Positions 11,456-21,453 are shown, counted from the stretch's first letter. The stretch is 64,000 bases of DNA from Yersinia aldovae ATCC 35236 (GCF_000173735.1 NZ_ACCB01000006.1:80585-144584); one strand, 5' to 3'. Numbers and translations: made by a program. The notes: generated by a model not told the origin, from the letters alone.

Positions 11456-11638
11456 ATGATGCAAAAGATTAAAGCAGATTTGTCAGTCCTCGAACTTTAT
11501 TTTCGCCAAACACATCAGCAATGCACAGCCAACACGCCCTGGTTCAAGCGCTGGCTCTATATTTCGGTGGAAGAAAGGATGCAAATTCTGAATGATTTAC
11601 TGACGCCGTATCAAACCAAGCCACCAGAGAAACCTTAG
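11456..11638 (+). CDS. Small hypothetical protein (60 aa)
   Basis: A 60-residue reading frame starting at the double ATG at 11456/11459, behind a strong GGAGGGAG site eight bases upstream. The product is soluble and amphipathic, with WFKRWLYISVEERMQILNDL suggesting helices. I do not recognise it. The good ribosome site is the main reason to call it; no partner gene is obvious. Confidence 0.6.
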   Translation: MMQKIKADLSVLELYFRQTHQQCTANTPWFKRWLYISVEERMQILNDLLTPYQTKPPEKP

Positions 11639-11714
11639 CTGTAGGTGATAACCACTAACAAGCAAGGCACCGGCCCTCGGGCGAGTAGTTGTATGGCAGA
11701 TGTCACAATGGCAT

Positions 11715-11957
11715 TCATTTAGATGAATACCTTTTAGCTAAGTCGATAGCAGCCTGAATTGCCGAACGAGCTTGAGGGCTGTTTTTCCAGCAACTTGCCC
11801 CCACCATCGCTGCGGCATTGCTCACAATCTCACTCATATCCGCCTGACTGAGTTGAGTCAGTGAGGTAAAGCCGAGCTGTTCCAGGCGGGCAATCACCGT
11901 CGGCCCGATACCTTTCACCGCCAGTAAAGCATTACGTTCATTATTATTAAATGCCAT
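11715..11957 (-). CDS. Helix-hairpin-helix protein
   Basis: An 80-residue protein whose N-terminal half (AVKGIGPTVIARLEQLGFTS, about 13-32) is a helix-hairpin-helix of the DUF4332/RadA-like kind. Such motifs usually bind DNA non-specifically or mediate contacts. The C-terminal half is helical, ending in a Lys/Arg-rich tail. No fused catalytic domain is present, so its role is unknown. Monocistronic, convergent with the 60-residue gene. Confidence 0.7.
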   Translation of the reverse strand: MAFNNNERNALLAVKGIGPTVIARLEQLGFTSLTQLSQADMSEIVSNAAAMVGASCWKNSPQARSAIQAAIDLAKRYSSK

Positions 11958-12000
11958 TTGAGCCTCGGATTACGATTGAATCAATACAACTAGCTGATGG

Positions 12001-12252
12001 TTATAAGCGCTTCCTGGCTGCATTTTCCGCACTGAAAAACCATAGCTCTGGCAAACGGTTAGGATAAAACCGGATCTCATAAGTATCTTTGAGGGGCGCT
12101 AAACGCCAACGCGGACGGGCTTCACGCTTGGGTTTTAAAAACCGTAAACGCCCACGAGTACGTGCTGCCTGTGTATCCAACACCCATGCTGCCGAGGTGG
12201 ATAATGGCTGGCGAATATATTCATCTTCAACGCTGATATCACAAATACACAA
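12001..12252 (-). CDS. Hypothetical basic protein (83 aa)
   Basis: An 83-residue product if read from the TTG at 12252, which has AAGGA eight bases upstream; a longer frame to 12315 (also TTG) has no ribosome site. The centre is very rich in Arg, Lys and Pro (RTRGRLRFLKPKREARPRWR). That may bind nucleic acid, but this is inference. It lies 43 bases after the HhH gene start, in the same direction, so the two may be co-transcribed. I do not recognise the family. Confidence 0.45.
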   Translation of the reverse strand: MCICDISVEDEYIRQPLSTSAAWVLDTQAARTRGRLRFLKPKREARPRWRLAPLKDTYEIRFYPNRLPELWFFSAENAARKRL

Positions 12253-12595
12253 TGCCGTATTCCTTGCAAAAATTGATACTAACGTGATTATTCTGGATTT
12301 GAGCAATTGAACCAACTATCGTACGGCAAACATTTGATCTGTATCACATATGCCCGTTATCTTTAAGGCCACTACCGGCGGCAGCAATTCTGGCTCAGCC
12401 GAATCACAGATTCGGGCTAATTTTTGCGTTGAAATACCCTTAAATAAGGTAGCAATAGCCTTTTACCTGAGCTATCGCGTAGAGTGGCGGCTTAGTCATA
12501 CTCTCTCTGCACTGTGGTGTTGGGTCAGTATACATATAATTACCTGATATGATTGATTTTATCGGGTGCAATTAGCACTATGTGGAGTTGTGTCG
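12253..12595. other. Intergenic region before marC
   Basis: 343 bases without a supported gene. It holds a hairpin terminator (12397-12425) that follows no called gene, so a small RNA or an end signal for read-through are both possible. A 65-codon frame (12350-12547) runs across that terminator and looks spurious. Confidence 0.4.
12397..12425 (+). terminator. Orphan hairpin terminator
   Basis: CCGAATC, ACA loop, GATTCGG, followed by GCTAATTTTT. The perfect seven-base stem plus T run looks like a Rho-independent terminator on the plus strand, yet no plus-strand gene ends nearby. Confidence 0.55.
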
Positions 12596-13279
12596 ATGGA
12601 AAGTATTTTCGAATTGTTTCAAGCCATTGGTTTAGGCTTGGTGTTGCTATTGCCTCTGGCAAACCCCTTAACAACGGTGGCGCTCTTACTCGGGTTGTCC
12701 GGCAATATGACCAGCGAAGAGCGCAATCAGCAGTCGAAGATGGCATCAATATATGTCTTCTTTATTATGACGATTGCCTATTATGCTGGTCAGGTCGTGA
12801 TGAATACCTTCGGTATATCAATTCCTGGTTTGCGAATTGCCGGTGGGCTGATTGTGGCATTTATTGGTTTTCGTATGCTTTTTCCACACCAATCGGCGGA
12901 AGATACACAATTAGAAGCCAAATCTCAGGATTTAAAGCAGCGTAAATCCATTAATATCGCCTTTGTTCCATTGGCAATGCCGAGCACCGCAGGGCCGGGT
13001 ACCATCGCCATGATCATCAGCTCCGCCGCCTCAATGAAAGGCCATACCCTATTTAGCCCTTGGGTTGTCACCGTGGCGCCGGTACTGATTTTTCTTTCTG
13101 TCTCATTGATTTTATGGGGGTCGTTACTCAGCTCAGGTGCCATTATGCGTTGGGTGGGTAAAAGCGGAATTGAAGCGATTTCACGTCTGATGGGGTTCTT
13201 GCTGGTCTGTATGGGGGTACAATTCATTATTAATGGTGTGCTGGATATTATCGCAAACTACCCCACCACCCTCTCATAA
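12596..13279 (+). CDS. marC: MarC-family inner-membrane protein
   Basis: A 227-residue protein with six predicted membrane helices and the MarC hallmarks [40 protein letters not shown] and [18 protein letters not shown]. It is closer to E. coli MarC than to YchE or YhgN. MarC was first linked to multiple antibiotic resistance, but later work did not support that; function remains open. The ATG at 12596 is preferred because upstream codons are not conserved and GGAG lies before it. Confidence 0.9.
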   Translation: MESIFELFQAIGLGLVLLLPLANPLTTVALLLGLSGNMTSEERNQQSKMASIYVFFIMTIAYYAGQVVMNTFGISIPGLRIAGGLIVAFIGFRMLFPHQSAEDTQLEAKSQDLKQRKSINIAFVPLAMPSTAGPGTIAMIISSAASMKGHTLFSPWVVTVAPVLIFLSVSLILWGSLLSSGAIMRWVGKSGIEAISRLMGFLLVCMGVQFIINGVLDIIANYPTTLS

Positions 13280-13301
13280 AAACAACCAAAACGAAGGAGG
13301 G

Positions 13302-13384
13302 AAACGCTAGCCGATGTTTATAATGATACCTTGCTTATCATGATAAAAATTACAGCGCCCATAGGGCTACATCGGTTAGCGTTT
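13302..13384. repeat. 83-bp inverted repeat between convergent marC and emtA
   Basis: AAACGCTAGCCGATGT at 13302-13317 matches the reverse complement at 13369-13384 with a single G-T wobble, giving a 16-base stem around a 51-base interior. The interior holds a smaller hairpin (TTATCATGATAA). T runs flank both arms, so it can serve as bidirectional terminator, but it is longer than needed for that and could be a small palindromic repeat unit. Confidence 0.6.
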
Positions 13385-13389
13385 TAATA

Positions 13390-14052
13390 TTATTCTGACA
13401 TCGCCCGGTAAGCAGTATCAACTTTCCACAAATAACGTGGGGCCTGCGCTGCCGGATGCTTCTTTTGTATATGCTGATAAAACTCGTTAGGACTAAGACT
13501 GTTAATCTTATTCACTGCCAACCGTTTATCTGATGAGAACGTTCGCAGCATCGCACCTGCGCCATTGGCATAAGAAACAATTGTGGCATAACGCAATGTT
13601 TGCGGATCATTTATCCCCGCTAACTGTTGGTTTTGCAAAATATTGAGATAGGCAGCACCGATATCAATATTCTTCACCGGATCTTTTAACTCACCAGAGC
13701 TAGGCTGACCATTGCGCCCTTTCATCCGATACGCATCACGCCCGGCGGTTGAGGCTTTAATTTGCATCAAACCGATAGCATTGGAGGTACTTACCACATC
13801 AGGATTGTAACCGGACTCCACCTGGATAATGGCTTTAATCAAGGTTTCATCAACACCATAATGGCTGGCGGCTTGTTTAATTACGTCGCTGTAGGCAACG
13901 GTACTTGAACCAGCGCTGCTTTTCGGTGCATTAATAAAACCACCCGGTGGCACTTTTTTGAGCCACCCATTGTTCGCTTGTGGTGGCGGTGTTTGTTTAG
14001 CACACCCCACCAGCAATAAAACTGCCATAAGGCAACCGACTTTTGGATTCAC
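13390..14052 (-). CDS. emtA: Membrane-bound lytic murein transglycosylase E
   Basis: Outer-membrane lipoprotein that cleaves peptidoglycan between MurNAc and GlcNAc with formation of 1,6-anhydro ends. The 220-residue product has a lipobox LLVGC (Cys17), a Pro/Asn-rich linker, then the SLT domain from about 55. The catalytic Glu lies in QVESGYNP (Glu79). Family motifs SNAIGLMQIKASTAGRDAYR and VSYANGAGAMLRTFSSD match EmtA better than MltC. It is slightly longer than E. coli EmtA (203), mostly in the linker. Confidence 0.92.
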   Translation of the reverse strand: MNPKVGCLMAVLLLVGCAKQTPPPQANNGWLKKVPPGGFINAPKSSAGSSTVAYSDVIKQAASHYGVDETLIKAIIQVESGYNPDVVSTSNAIGLMQIKASTAGRDAYRMKGRNGQPSSGELKDPVKNIDIGAAYLNILQNQQLAGINDPQTLRYATIVSYANGAGAMLRTFSSDKRLAVNKINSLSPNEFYQHIQKKHPAAQAPRYLWKVDTAYRAMSE

Positions 14053-14221
14053 AGTATTCCCCGTGCTAATAAGCCGTTTTGTAGCATATACAAGTTGTCG
14101 CCCCGTCCAAATAGATTTTTTAGCCTGGTTTGACCATGAACAGTATAATGATCAGGCTATATTCGGTAACTCTCGGTAAATTTTAGTTTATTGTATGGCG
14201 AGGCTTGACTTCATCGCTAAT

Positions 14222-14240
14222 GATATTGATAATCATTTTC
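14222..14240 (+). promoter_or_regulatory. Fur box upstream of yfeA
   Basis: GATATTGATAATCATTTTC matches 17 of 19 positions of the Fur consensus GATAATGATAATCATTATC. It lies 24 bases before the yfeA start, which fits the known Fur repression of yfeABCD in Y. pestis by iron (and manganese). Confidence 0.85.
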
Positions 14241-14263
14241 ATTTAAAGAAAGGGAACATCGCC

Positions 14264-15232
14264 ATGTTTACTAAGCAAAAAATACCCTACCTGCACACTC
14301 TACAGTCTTTTACGTCATACTTTTCGCGGGTTATCGCCCTGTTTACACTTGTGGCGTTTTCCTCACTGATCAGCACCTCTGCACTGGCAGAAAGTAGCGA
14401 CAAGGTGCTTGATAAAAAATTCAAAATTGTGACAACCTTCACAATTATTCAGGATATTGCACAAAATATCGCCGGTGATGCTGCTGTGGTGGAATCAATA
14501 ACCAAGCCCGGCGCAGAAATTCACGACTATCAACCCACTCCACGGGATATCGTGAAGGCACAATCCGCCGACCTGATATTATGGAATGGTATGAATTTAG
14601 AGCGCTGGTTCGAGCGTTTCTTTGAAAATATTAAAGATGTACCTTCCGCAGTAGTAACAGACGGCATAACACCACTGCCTATTCGTGAGGGGCCTTATAA
14701 AGGTATCCCTAATCCACACGCGTGGATGTCTCCGTCAAATGCCCTGATTTATATTGAAAATATCCGTAAAGCATTGGTAGAACACGATCCGGCCCATGCT
14801 GAAACCTATAATCGCAACGCCAAAGCCTATGCTGCAAAAATTGCTGCGCTGGATGCCCCACTGCGTGAGCGGTTATCCCGTATCCCTGCACAACAGCGCT
14901 GGTTGGTAACCAGTGAAGGCGCATTCAGCTATCTGGCGAAAGATTATGGTTTTAAAGAGGTCTATTTATGGCCAATAAATGCGGAAGAGCAAGGTTCACC
15001 GCAGCAGGTTCGTCGTGTAATCGATACGATGCGTGCCAATAAAATCCCGGTAATATTCAGCGAAAGTACCATTTCAGATAAACCCGCTAAACAAGTGAGT
15101 AAAGAAACCGGCGCACAATACGGTGGCGTGCTATATGTTGATTCTCTGTCGAATGAAAAGGGGCCAGTCCCCACGTATATCGACCTGATAAATATGACGG
15201 TACAAACTATCGCGAAAGGATTTGGTCAATGA
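14264..15232 (+). CDS. yfeA: YfeA, periplasmic Fe/Mn-binding protein
   Basis: Cluster A-I (ZnuA/PsaA-type) solute-binding protein that captures iron, manganese and possibly zinc for the YfeBCD transporter. The 322-residue product has a signal peptide (about 1-43, cleaved after STSALA), the metal-binding His in [11 protein letters not shown] and [10 protein letters not shown], plus a Glu and an Asp further on. It is very close to Y. pestis YfeA, with a longer N-terminus. The ATG at 14264 follows AAGGGAAC; upstream in-frame codons overlap the Fur box. It overlaps yfeB by four bases. Confidence 0.96.
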   Translation: MFTKQKIPYLHTLQSFTSYFSRVIALFTLVAFSSLISTSALAESSDKVLDKKFKIVTTFTIIQDIAQNIAGDAAVVESITKPGAEIHDYQPTPRDIVKAQSADLILWNGMNLERWFERFFENIKDVPSAVVTDGITPLPIREGPYKGIPNPHAWMSPSNALIYIENIRKALVEHDPAHAETYNRNAKAYAAKIAALDAPLRERLSRIPAQQRWLVTSEGAFSYLAKDYGFKEVYLWPINAEEQGSPQQVRRVIDTMRANKIPVIFSESTISDKPAKQVSKETGAQYGGVLYVDSLSNEKGPVPTYIDLINMTVQTIAKGFGQ

Positions 15233-16119
15233 GTCAAACTGCTTTTATTCGCCCGGAACTGATAGTGGATAACGTCACTGTCACCTATAACAATGGGCAT
15301 ACCGCTATTCATGATGCCAGTTTTTCGCTAACCGGAGGCACCATCTGCGCTTTGGTTGGCGTTAATGGCAGTGGCAAATCAACCCTGTTTAAAAGCATCA
15401 TGGGCCAGGTAAAACCCAGCGTAGGGAAAGTCGAACTGAGCAATAAGTCAGTCAGCCACGCGTTGAAACAAAATACCATCGCTTATGTCCCGCAGACCGA
15501 AGATGTGGACTGGAACTTCCCGGTGTTAGTCGAAGATGTGGTGATGATGGGCCGCTACGGGAAGATGAATTTTCTGCGTATACCCAGCCGTGACGACAAG
15601 GCGATTGTCGATAAAGCGATTGAAAGAGTGGGTTTAAGTGCATTGCGCGCTCGCCAAATTGGGGAGCTTTCCGGTGGGCAGAAAAAACGGGTGTTTCTGG
15701 CCCGTGCACTGGCGCAACAAGGCACGGTGCTGCTGCTGGACGAGCCATTCACCGGCGTTGATGTCAAAACGGAAAATGCCATTATTGACCTGCTCCGTGC
15801 GCTGCGCGACGAAGGTCACTTGATTCTGGTTTCAACGCATAACCTGGGCAGTGTGCCAGAGTTTTGCGATCACGTTATCCTGATTAATCAGACCGTACTG
15901 GCGGCTGGCCCGACCGAAACTACCTTTACACAAAAGAATCTGGAAATGACCTTTGGCGGTGTATTGCGTCATATCAATCTGTCGGGCAACACACTGCATG
16001 ACGATAATGACCCACGCACAGTAACGGTTATCACTGATGATGAACGCCCTGCCGTCTTCTATGGCCACACCAAGAATGATCCGCCAGCGCAAAGCCAGTC
16101 AAAGGAGAACAATCCCTAA
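15229..16119 (+). CDS. yfeB: YfeB, metal ABC transporter ATPase
   Basis: ATPase of the Yfe iron/manganese importer. The 296-residue protein has Walker [10 protein letters not shown] (44-52), the Q-loop, the signature [16 protein letters not shown], and Walker [13 protein letters not shown]. The C-terminal extension after about 245, rich in Asp, Asn and Gln, is typical of YfeB. It overlaps yfeA (ATGA) and touches yfeC, so translation is coupled across the operon. Confidence 0.96.
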   Translation: MSQTAFIRPELIVDNVTVTYNNGHTAIHDASFSLTGGTICALVGVNGSGKSTLFKSIMGQVKPSVGKVELSNKSVSHALKQNTIAYVPQTEDVDWNFPVLVEDVVMMGRYGKMNFLRIPSRDDKAIVDKAIERVGLSALRARQIGELSGGQKKRVFLARALAQQGTVLLLDEPFTGVDVKTENAIIDLLRALRDEGHLILVSTHNLGSVPEFCDHVILINQTVLAAGPTETTFTQKNLEMTFGGVLRHINLSGNTLHDDNDPRTVTVITDDERPAVFYGHTKNDPPAQSQSKENNP

Positions 16120-17003
16120 TGCTGGAACTTTTATTGCAGCCATTTAATTACAATTACATGGTCAAGGCGATTTGGGTCAGTGCCATCGTCGGTGCCGTGT
16201 GCGCATTTTTATCCGCCTATCTGATGCTAAAAGGCTGGTCACTGATGGGGGATGCGTTATCGCATTCAGTCGTGCCTGGAGTGGCCGGGGCTTATGCTCT
16301 TGGCTTGCCCTATGCGGCCGGAGCATTCTTCACCGGGATGCTTGCCGCACTGGCAATGACATTAGTGCGTCATGTGACACGCCTGCGTGAAGATGCCATC
16401 ATCGGTTTTATCTTCTCTACCTTCTTTGCCGTAGGGCTATTAATCGTTTCGCTTAATCCGACATCGGTAAATGTGCAGTCGATTATTTTCGGTAATATTC
16501 TGGGCATCGCCGATGAAGATGTGTTGCAAGTAGAAATTATTATTCTGGTTTCTTTCGTGATCCTTTGTCTTATTTGGAAAGACCTGCTGGCGGTGTTTTT
16601 TGATGAAAGTCACGCCATGTCAATTGGCTTATCACCACTACGCCTCAAAATTTTGTTCTTTACCCTACTCAGCGCCTGTACCGTGGCGGCATTGCAAACC
16701 GTCGGCGCGATTCTGGTGATTGCGATGGTGGTGACGCCGGGGGCAACGGCCTATCTGCTCACCGACCGTTTCAGCCGCTTGCTAGTTATTGCTATCGCAA
16801 TCGGCGCGTTTACCAGCGCCTTTGGCGCTTACCTCAGCTTCTATCTGGATGGGGCAACCGGGGGTGTGATTGTGACCTTGCAGACCGTGGTGTTCCTGTT
16901 AGCCTTTGTTTTCGCACCAAAACATGGGCTGCTGGCAAACCGTTATCGCAGCCGCCAGAAGCGCCGTCATCCACCGGTTCCCGTTCCGGAGGATAGCCTA
17001 TGA
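16119..17003 (+). CDS. yfeC: YfeC, metal ABC transporter permease
   Basis: Inner-membrane permease of the ABC-3 family (with ZnuB, MntB). The 294-residue product has about eight helices and the motif LKGWSLMGDALSHSVVPGVA near the N-terminus, which is shared with YfeD. The basic tail RYRSRQKRRH marks the cytosolic C-terminus. The start codon overlaps the yfeB stop by one base and its end overlaps yfeD by four. Confidence 0.95.
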   Translation: MLELLLQPFNYNYMVKAIWVSAIVGAVCAFLSAYLMLKGWSLMGDALSHSVVPGVAGAYALGLPYAAGAFFTGMLAALAMTLVRHVTRLREDAIIGFIFSTFFAVGLLIVSLNPTSVNVQSIIFGNILGIADEDVLQVEIIILVSFVILCLIWKDLLAVFFDESHAMSIGLSPLRLKILFFTLLSACTVAALQTVGAILVIAMVVTPGATAYLLTDRFSRLLVIAIAIGAFTSAFGAYLSFYLDGATGGVIVTLQTVVFLLAFVFAPKHGLLANRYRSRQKRRHPPVPVPEDSL

Positions 17004-17893
17004 ATACCTTATTGAGTCTGGTGAGTGAACCTTTTGCCTATCCTTTTATGCAACGGGCGATTGTTGCGGCGATCATTACCGGTGTGGTGTGTGCCGTTTT
17101 GTCCTGCTACCTGGTATTGAAAGGCTGGTCACTGATGGGGGATGCTATCTCTCACGCCGTACTGCCCGGCATCGTTTTGGCCTTCTGGCTCGGCATTCCT
17201 TTGGCTATTGGTGCCTTTGTCTCGGGGATATTCTGCGCCGTCGCTACCGGTTATTTAAAAGAAAACAGCCGGGTCAAAGAAGATACGGTGATGGGGATCG
17301 TGTTCTCCGGCATGTTTGCTTTTGGCCTGGTGCTGTTTTCTCGCATGGATACCGACCAACATCTCAGCCACATTTTATTCGGTAATATGCTGGGTATCTC
17401 GCTGGCAGAACTGAAACAAACATTATGGATTGCCGGATTTACCCTGCTGGTCGTACTGCTAAAACGTAAGGATTTCATGCTCTATTGTTTTGATCCGAAC
17501 CATGCGCGCGTTATCGGATTGCCGGTCAAACTCTTGCATTATGGCCTACTCTGCCTGTTAGCCTTAACAATTGTGGCCTCATTACAGGCCGTCGGGGTAA
17601 TTTTGGTCATCGCGATGCTAATAGCACCCGGTATCATCGCCTTTATGCTCTGCCGCAGTTTTGACCAAATGTTAGTGGTTGCCACACTGGTTTCCGTCGT
17701 CGCCTGTGTCTTGGGTACTTTGATAAGCTTCCATATCGATGGTGCTACCGGTCCCTGTATTGTGATTATTCAGGCTTTGTTCTTTGTAGTCGCACTCATT
17801 TACAGCCACTTTAAACCGGTAAAAGGCAGCCTAATTTCGGCACCGGCTCATGCCGATGACAGCAAAAACGCGGCTAAAGGTAACCTGCTATAA
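17000..17893 (+). CDS. yfeD: YfeD, metal ABC transporter permease
   Basis: Second ABC-3 permease of the Yfe system, paralogous to YfeC (LKGWSLMGDAISHAVLPGIV). The 297-residue protein has about eight helices and pairs with YfeC to form the translocation pore. It is the last gene of the Fur-regulated operon; a terminator follows 18 bases on. The Yersinia gene yfeE, encoded apart in Y. pestis, is not seen here. Confidence 0.95.
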   Translation: MNTLLSLVSEPFAYPFMQRAIVAAIITGVVCAVLSCYLVLKGWSLMGDAISHAVLPGIVLAFWLGIPLAIGAFVSGIFCAVATGYLKENSRVKEDTVMGIVFSGMFAFGLVLFSRMDTDQHLSHILFGNMLGISLAELKQTLWIAGFTLLVVLLKRKDFMLYCFDPNHARVIGLPVKLLHYGLLCLLALTIVASLQAVGVILVIAMLIAPGIIAFMLCRSFDQMLVVATLVSVVACVLGTLISFHIDGATGPCIVIIQALFFVVALIYSHFKPVKGSLISAPAHADDSKNAAKGNLL

Positions 17894-17910
17894 TTAATTA
17901 AGCCTCAATA

Positions 17911-17950
17911 AATATGCCGGAAGATAATAACCGCTCACGGCATATTTATT
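17911..17950 (+). terminator. yfeABCD terminator
   Basis: AATATGCCG and CGGCATATT pair across an 18-base loop and end in TATT. It follows yfeD by 18 bases. The T run is weak, so efficiency is uncertain. Confidence 0.55.
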
Positions 17951-18009
17951 ACGGACCTTGTGCTTCAGCTCCTATTTTTTGCACAATAAAGACGCTAACC
18001 TAATGATCT

Positions 18010-18089
18010 GTACCCGAAGTAATTGAAGTTACAACCAGGCAGCAAGCGAACATAGCTAACAATCCTGTAATTTTAATGACAAAGGGTAT
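18010..18089. repeat. Shortened, degenerate ERIC-like element
   Basis: GTACCCGAAGTAATTGAAGT at one end and GACAAAGGGTAT at the other resemble ERIC termini, with CAGGCAGCAAGCGAA and CATAGCTAAC inside as in the intact copies. At about 80 bases it has lost the central hairpin. It sits just before yniA. Confidence 0.5.
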
Positions 18090-18115
18090 GACTGGCAGCT
18101 GATAGGGGGTGAATC

Positions 18116-18985
18116 ATGTGGCAAGCAGTGAATCGTCTGTTAGGTGAATACCTCGGCCCCGCCGAGATACGCGAAAGAACCGAACTACCAGGTGGCGATA
18201 TTCATGAAGCCTGGCGTCTTAGCTACGGCGAAACCGAGGTCTTCGTGAAATGCGATGCCCGTGAGATGCTCCCCATATTTACCGCTGAAGCGGATCAACT
18301 CGCCTTATTAGCGCGCAGCAAAACAGTGCACGTTCCACAAGTCTACGGTGTCGGCAGCGATCGTGATTATAGCTTTCTGCTGCTGGAATATATCCCACTA
18401 AAACCGCTGGATGCCCATAACGCCTACTGTCTTGGCCAACAATTAGCCCATTTGCACCAGTGGAGCGAACAGCTTCAGTTTGGGCTGGATTTTGATAATG
18501 ATCTGGCAACCACTCCCCAACCCAACAGTTGGCAACGGCGCTGGGGGCAGTTTTTTGCGCAGCAGCGCATCGGATGGCAATTGCAGCTCGCCGCAGAAAA
18601 AGGCATGTCATTCGGTGATATCGAACAGATAACGGCCCTGGTTCAGGAACGGTTACAGCATCATCAACCACAGCCCTCCTTGCTGCATGGCGATTTATGG
18701 CCCGCTAACTGCGCCACCTGCGCCGAAGGGCCGGTTATCTTCGATCCCGCCTGCTATTGGGGAGACCGTGAATGTGACCTTGCGATGTTACCCCTCTACC
18801 CTGCCTTGCCAGCACAGATTTATGATGGTTATCAAAGCGTTTGGCCATTGCCTGCCAGTTTTATCGAGCGTCAACCTGTCTATCAGCTCTATTACTTATT
18901 AAACCGCAGTAACTTGTTCGGTGGTCAACATTGGATTAACGCACTGAAAGCGGTCGATCAGTTGCTACATCCCGAACGGTTTTAG
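18116..18985 (+). CDS. yniA: YniA, fructosamine-kinase-family protein
   Basis: Small-molecule kinase of the fructosamine-3-kinase/aminoglycoside phosphotransferase fold. The 289-residue product shows the phosphotransferase catalytic loop LLHGDLWPANCA (HGDxxxxN) near 200 and the metal-binding FDPACYWGDRECDLAM, as in the bacterial FN3K group. Bacterial members phosphorylate protein-bound ribulosamines or erythrulosamines, probably for deglycation; the true substrate here is not shown. Alone, ahead of the scp operon. Confidence 0.9.
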   Translation: MWQAVNRLLGEYLGPAEIRERTELPGGDIHEAWRLSYGETEVFVKCDAREMLPIFTAEADQLALLARSKTVHVPQVYGVGSDRDYSFLLLEYIPLKPLDAHNAYCLGQQLAHLHQWSEQLQFGLDFDNDLATTPQPNSWQRRWGQFFAQQRIGWQLQLAAEKGMSFGDIEQITALVQERLQHHQPQPSLLHGDLWPANCATCAEGPVIFDPACYWGDRECDLAMLPLYPALPAQIYDGYQSVWPLPASFIERQPVYQLYYLLNRSNLFGGQHWINALKAVDQLLHPERF

Positions 18986-19028
18986 TTACTGAATACACCG
19001 TCTCTGCGCGAAAAAAAACCTGAACAGC

Positions 19029-19070
19029 AGCACCCTAAAGGCGGTATCCACCCCGTCAGGGTGCTTTTTT
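19029..19070 (+). terminator. yniA terminator
   Basis: AGCACCCT and AGGGTGCT form the stem around a 21-base interior, followed by six T. It lies 43 bases after the yniA stop. Confidence 0.75.
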
Positions 19071-19149
19071 ATTATTATCGCCAACGCCTAAAGCCCCCTC
19101 GCCAAACTATTCGCTCTTTTCTAAAAAAACATGAAACAGAGCACACTTT

Positions 19150-19161
19150 TGAAACGTTTCA
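19150..19161. promoter_or_regulatory. Cra(FruR)-type operator upstream of scpA
   Basis: TGAAACGTTTCA is a perfect LacI/GalR-family palindrome. With the flanking bases its reverse strand reads GGCTGAAACGTTTCA, which fits the Cra consensus (GCTGAAWCGTTTCA). It lies 151 bases before the scpA start. The motif is seen in the sequence; binding by Cra is inference. Confidence 0.5.
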
Positions 19162-19311
19162 GCCAACTAATAATGACACGATACCCTGTTGTTTTTTGCA
19201 GGCGACAACCGCAGCCCAAAAGCGCTTACTTAACTGAAATAAAAGCCTTAATTGAGGAACAGTTCACTCTCCTCAATGGGATTCTGTTGTCAGTTATTGG
19301 GAGTAAGACAA

Positions 19312-21453
19312 ATGGTGGATATTTGTGAGTGGGAAAAACTCGCTAATAAAGAACTTAGCCGGCAAGGTAAAACCGTAGACGACATCGTCAGCAAAACACC
19401 TGAAGGTATTGCGATAAAACCGCTTTATACCGCGCGCGATCTTGATGGGCTAGAAGTGACGGGGTCACTTCCAGGTATCGCACCCTATGTCAGAGGGCCA
19501 CGCGCCACCATGTATGCCGCGCAACCCTGGACGGTGCGCCAATATGCCGGATTCTCAACCGCCAAGGAATCAAATGCCTTTTATCGCAGGAACTTAGCTG
19601 CCGGGCAAAAAGGTCTTTCTGTCGCATTTGATCTCGCCACCCATCGCGGTTATGACTCAGATAATCCCCGCGTATCGGGTGACGTGGGTAAAGCTGGCGT
19701 CGCCATTGATAGCGTCGAGGATATGAAAGTCCTGTTCGATCAAATCCCGCTGGATAAAATGTCAGTGTCGATGACCATGAACGGTGCCGTACTCCCCATC
19801 ATGGCGTTCTACGTTGTGGCCGCAGAAGAGCAAGGTGTTGCTCCAGCGTTACTGACGGGCACCATTCAGAACGACATTCTGAAAGAGTATCTGTGCCGCA
19901 ACACCTATATTTATCCGCCTAAACCCTCTATGCGCATCATTGCAGACATCATCGCATGGAGTTCTCAGAATATGCCGCGCTTTAATACCATCAGCATAAG
20001 CGGTTACCACATGGGTGAAGCGGGTGCCAACTGCGTGCAGCAAGTGGCCTTTACTATCGCCGATGGTATTGAGTACATCAAAGCGGCACTGAGCGCCGGT
20101 TTAAATATTGATGACTTCGCCCCTCGCCTCTCATTCTTCTTTGGTATTGGCATGGACTTGTTTATGAATATCGCCATGCTGCGCGCTGCGCGCTACCTGT
20201 GGAGTGAGGCTGTAAGTCAGTTTGGTGCCACGAATCCCAAGTCACTGGCACTGCGTACCCATTGTCAAACCTCGGGCTGGAGCCTGACGGAGCAAGACCC
20301 CTACAACAATGTTATTCGCACCACCATCGAGGCTCTGGGCGCAACGCTCGGCGGCACTCAGTCGCTGCATACTAATGCCTTTGATGAAGCTCTCGGTTTA
20401 CCCACCGAGTTCTCGGCCCGCATTGCGCGTAACACCCAGATAATCATTCAGGAAGAGTCGGCCATTTGTCGCACCGTTGATCCTCTGGCGGGTTCCTATT
20501 TTGTTGAGTCGTTAACCGATCAGGTGGTCAAACAAGCCAGAGCGATTATCAAACAAATTGATGACGTGGGCGGCATGGCAAAAGCCATTGAGGTCGGGCT
20601 GCCTAAACGCATGATTGAAGAAGCATCAGCCGGTGAGCAATCCCTTATCGATCAGGGGAAACGCGTTATTGTTGGTGTGAATAAATATAAGTTAGCGCAA
20701 GAAGCGGAAACTCAGGTACTCGAAATTGACAACGTTAAAGTGCGCAATGAGCAAATCGCCCAATTAAAAAGCATTCGAGCCAAAAGAGATAACGAGGCCG
20801 TGCAATGCGCGTTGGCAAACCTGCGCCATGCCGCAGAGCACCACGGTAACCTACTGGAAGCGGCTATCACAGCGGCTCGATTACGGGCAACGCTCGGGGA
20901 GATTTCAGACGCGATGGAAGCGGTATTTGACCGCTATTTAGTTCCAAGCGAATGTGTCACCGGCGTGATAGCCCGTAGCTACCACCAGACGCAAGAGAAC
21001 GCACAAGAGTTTGATCAAATTCTGGCCCAAACCCACAATTTCCTTGAAGAAAACGGGCGCAGGCCAAGGATTCTGATCGCTAAAATGGGTCAGGATGGCC
21101 ACGACCGTGGCGCGAAAGTGATTGCCAGTGCCTACTCCGACCTTGGGTTCGACGTAGACCTCAGCCCGATGTTTTCAACACCGGAAGAAATCGCTCGTCT
21201 GGCGGTGGAGAACGATGTTCATGTAATAGGCGCGTCCTCATTGGCGGCAGGCCACAAAACATTAATTCCTGAATTGGTTGAGGCCCTGCGCCAATACGGG
21301 CGGCAGGATATCTGCGTGGTGGCCGGTGGCGTTATTCCACCGCAGGATTATGCCTTTTTACGCCAACGCGGTGTGGCCGCCATTTATGGCCCCGGAACCC
21401 CGATGTTAGTCAGTGTGCGTGATGTGCTGCAACTGATCAGTCGCCATGATTAA
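19312..21453 (+). CDS. scpA: Methylmalonyl-CoA mutase
   Basis: B12-dependent enzyme that interconverts succinyl-CoA and (R)-methylmalonyl-CoA. The 713-residue protein is collinear with E. coli Sbm/ScpA (714): TIM-barrel CoA-binding domain with [20 protein letters not shown] and the C-terminal cobalamin domain with the DxHxxG ligand motif in [20 protein letters not shown] (about 598-617). I set the start at the ATG at 19312, after GGGAG, because it aligns with the family; the frame is open further back. It overlaps argK by eight bases, typical of the coupled scp operon. Confidence 0.96.
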   Translation: MVDICEWEKLANKELSRQGKTVDDIVSKTPEGIAIKPLYTARDLDGLEVTGSLPGIAPYVRGPRATMYAAQPWTVRQYAGFSTAKESNAFYRRNLAAGQKGLSVAFDLATHRGYDSDNPRVSGDVGKAGVAIDSVEDMKVLFDQIPLDKMSVSMTMNGAVLPIMAFYVVAAEEQGVAPALLTGTIQNDILKEYLCRNTYIYPPKPSMRIIADIIAWSSQNMPRFNTISISGYHMGEAGANCVQQVAFTIADGIEYIKAALSAGLNIDDFAPRLSFFFGIGMDLFMNIAMLRAARYLWSEAVSQFGATNPKSLALRTHCQTSGWSLTEQDPYNNVIRTTIEALGATLGGTQSLHTNAFDEALGLPTEFSARIARNTQIIIQEESAICRTVDPLAGSYFVESLTDQVVKQARAIIKQIDDVGGMAKAIEVGLPKRMIEEASAGEQSLIDQGKRVIVGVNKYKLAQEAETQVLEIDNVKVRNEQIAQLKSIRAKRDNEAVQCALANLRHAAEHHGNLLEAAITAARLRATLGEISDAMEAVFDRYLVPSECVTGVIARSYHQTQENAQEFDQILAQTHNFLEENGRRPRILIAKMGQDGHDRGAKVIASAYSDLGFDVDLSPMFSTPEEIARLAVENDVHVIGASSLAAGHKTLIPELVEALRQYGRQDICVVAGGVIPPQDYAFLRQRGVAAIYGPGTPMLVSVRDVLQLISRHD

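Larger units (their letters stand above)
18986..19311. other. Intergenic region yniA-scpA
   Basis: 326 bases holding the yniA terminator (19029-19070) and, closer to scpA, a Cra-like palindrome (19150-19161). No gene is supported; a 65-codon frame at 19131 overlaps the operator. Confidence 0.6.
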
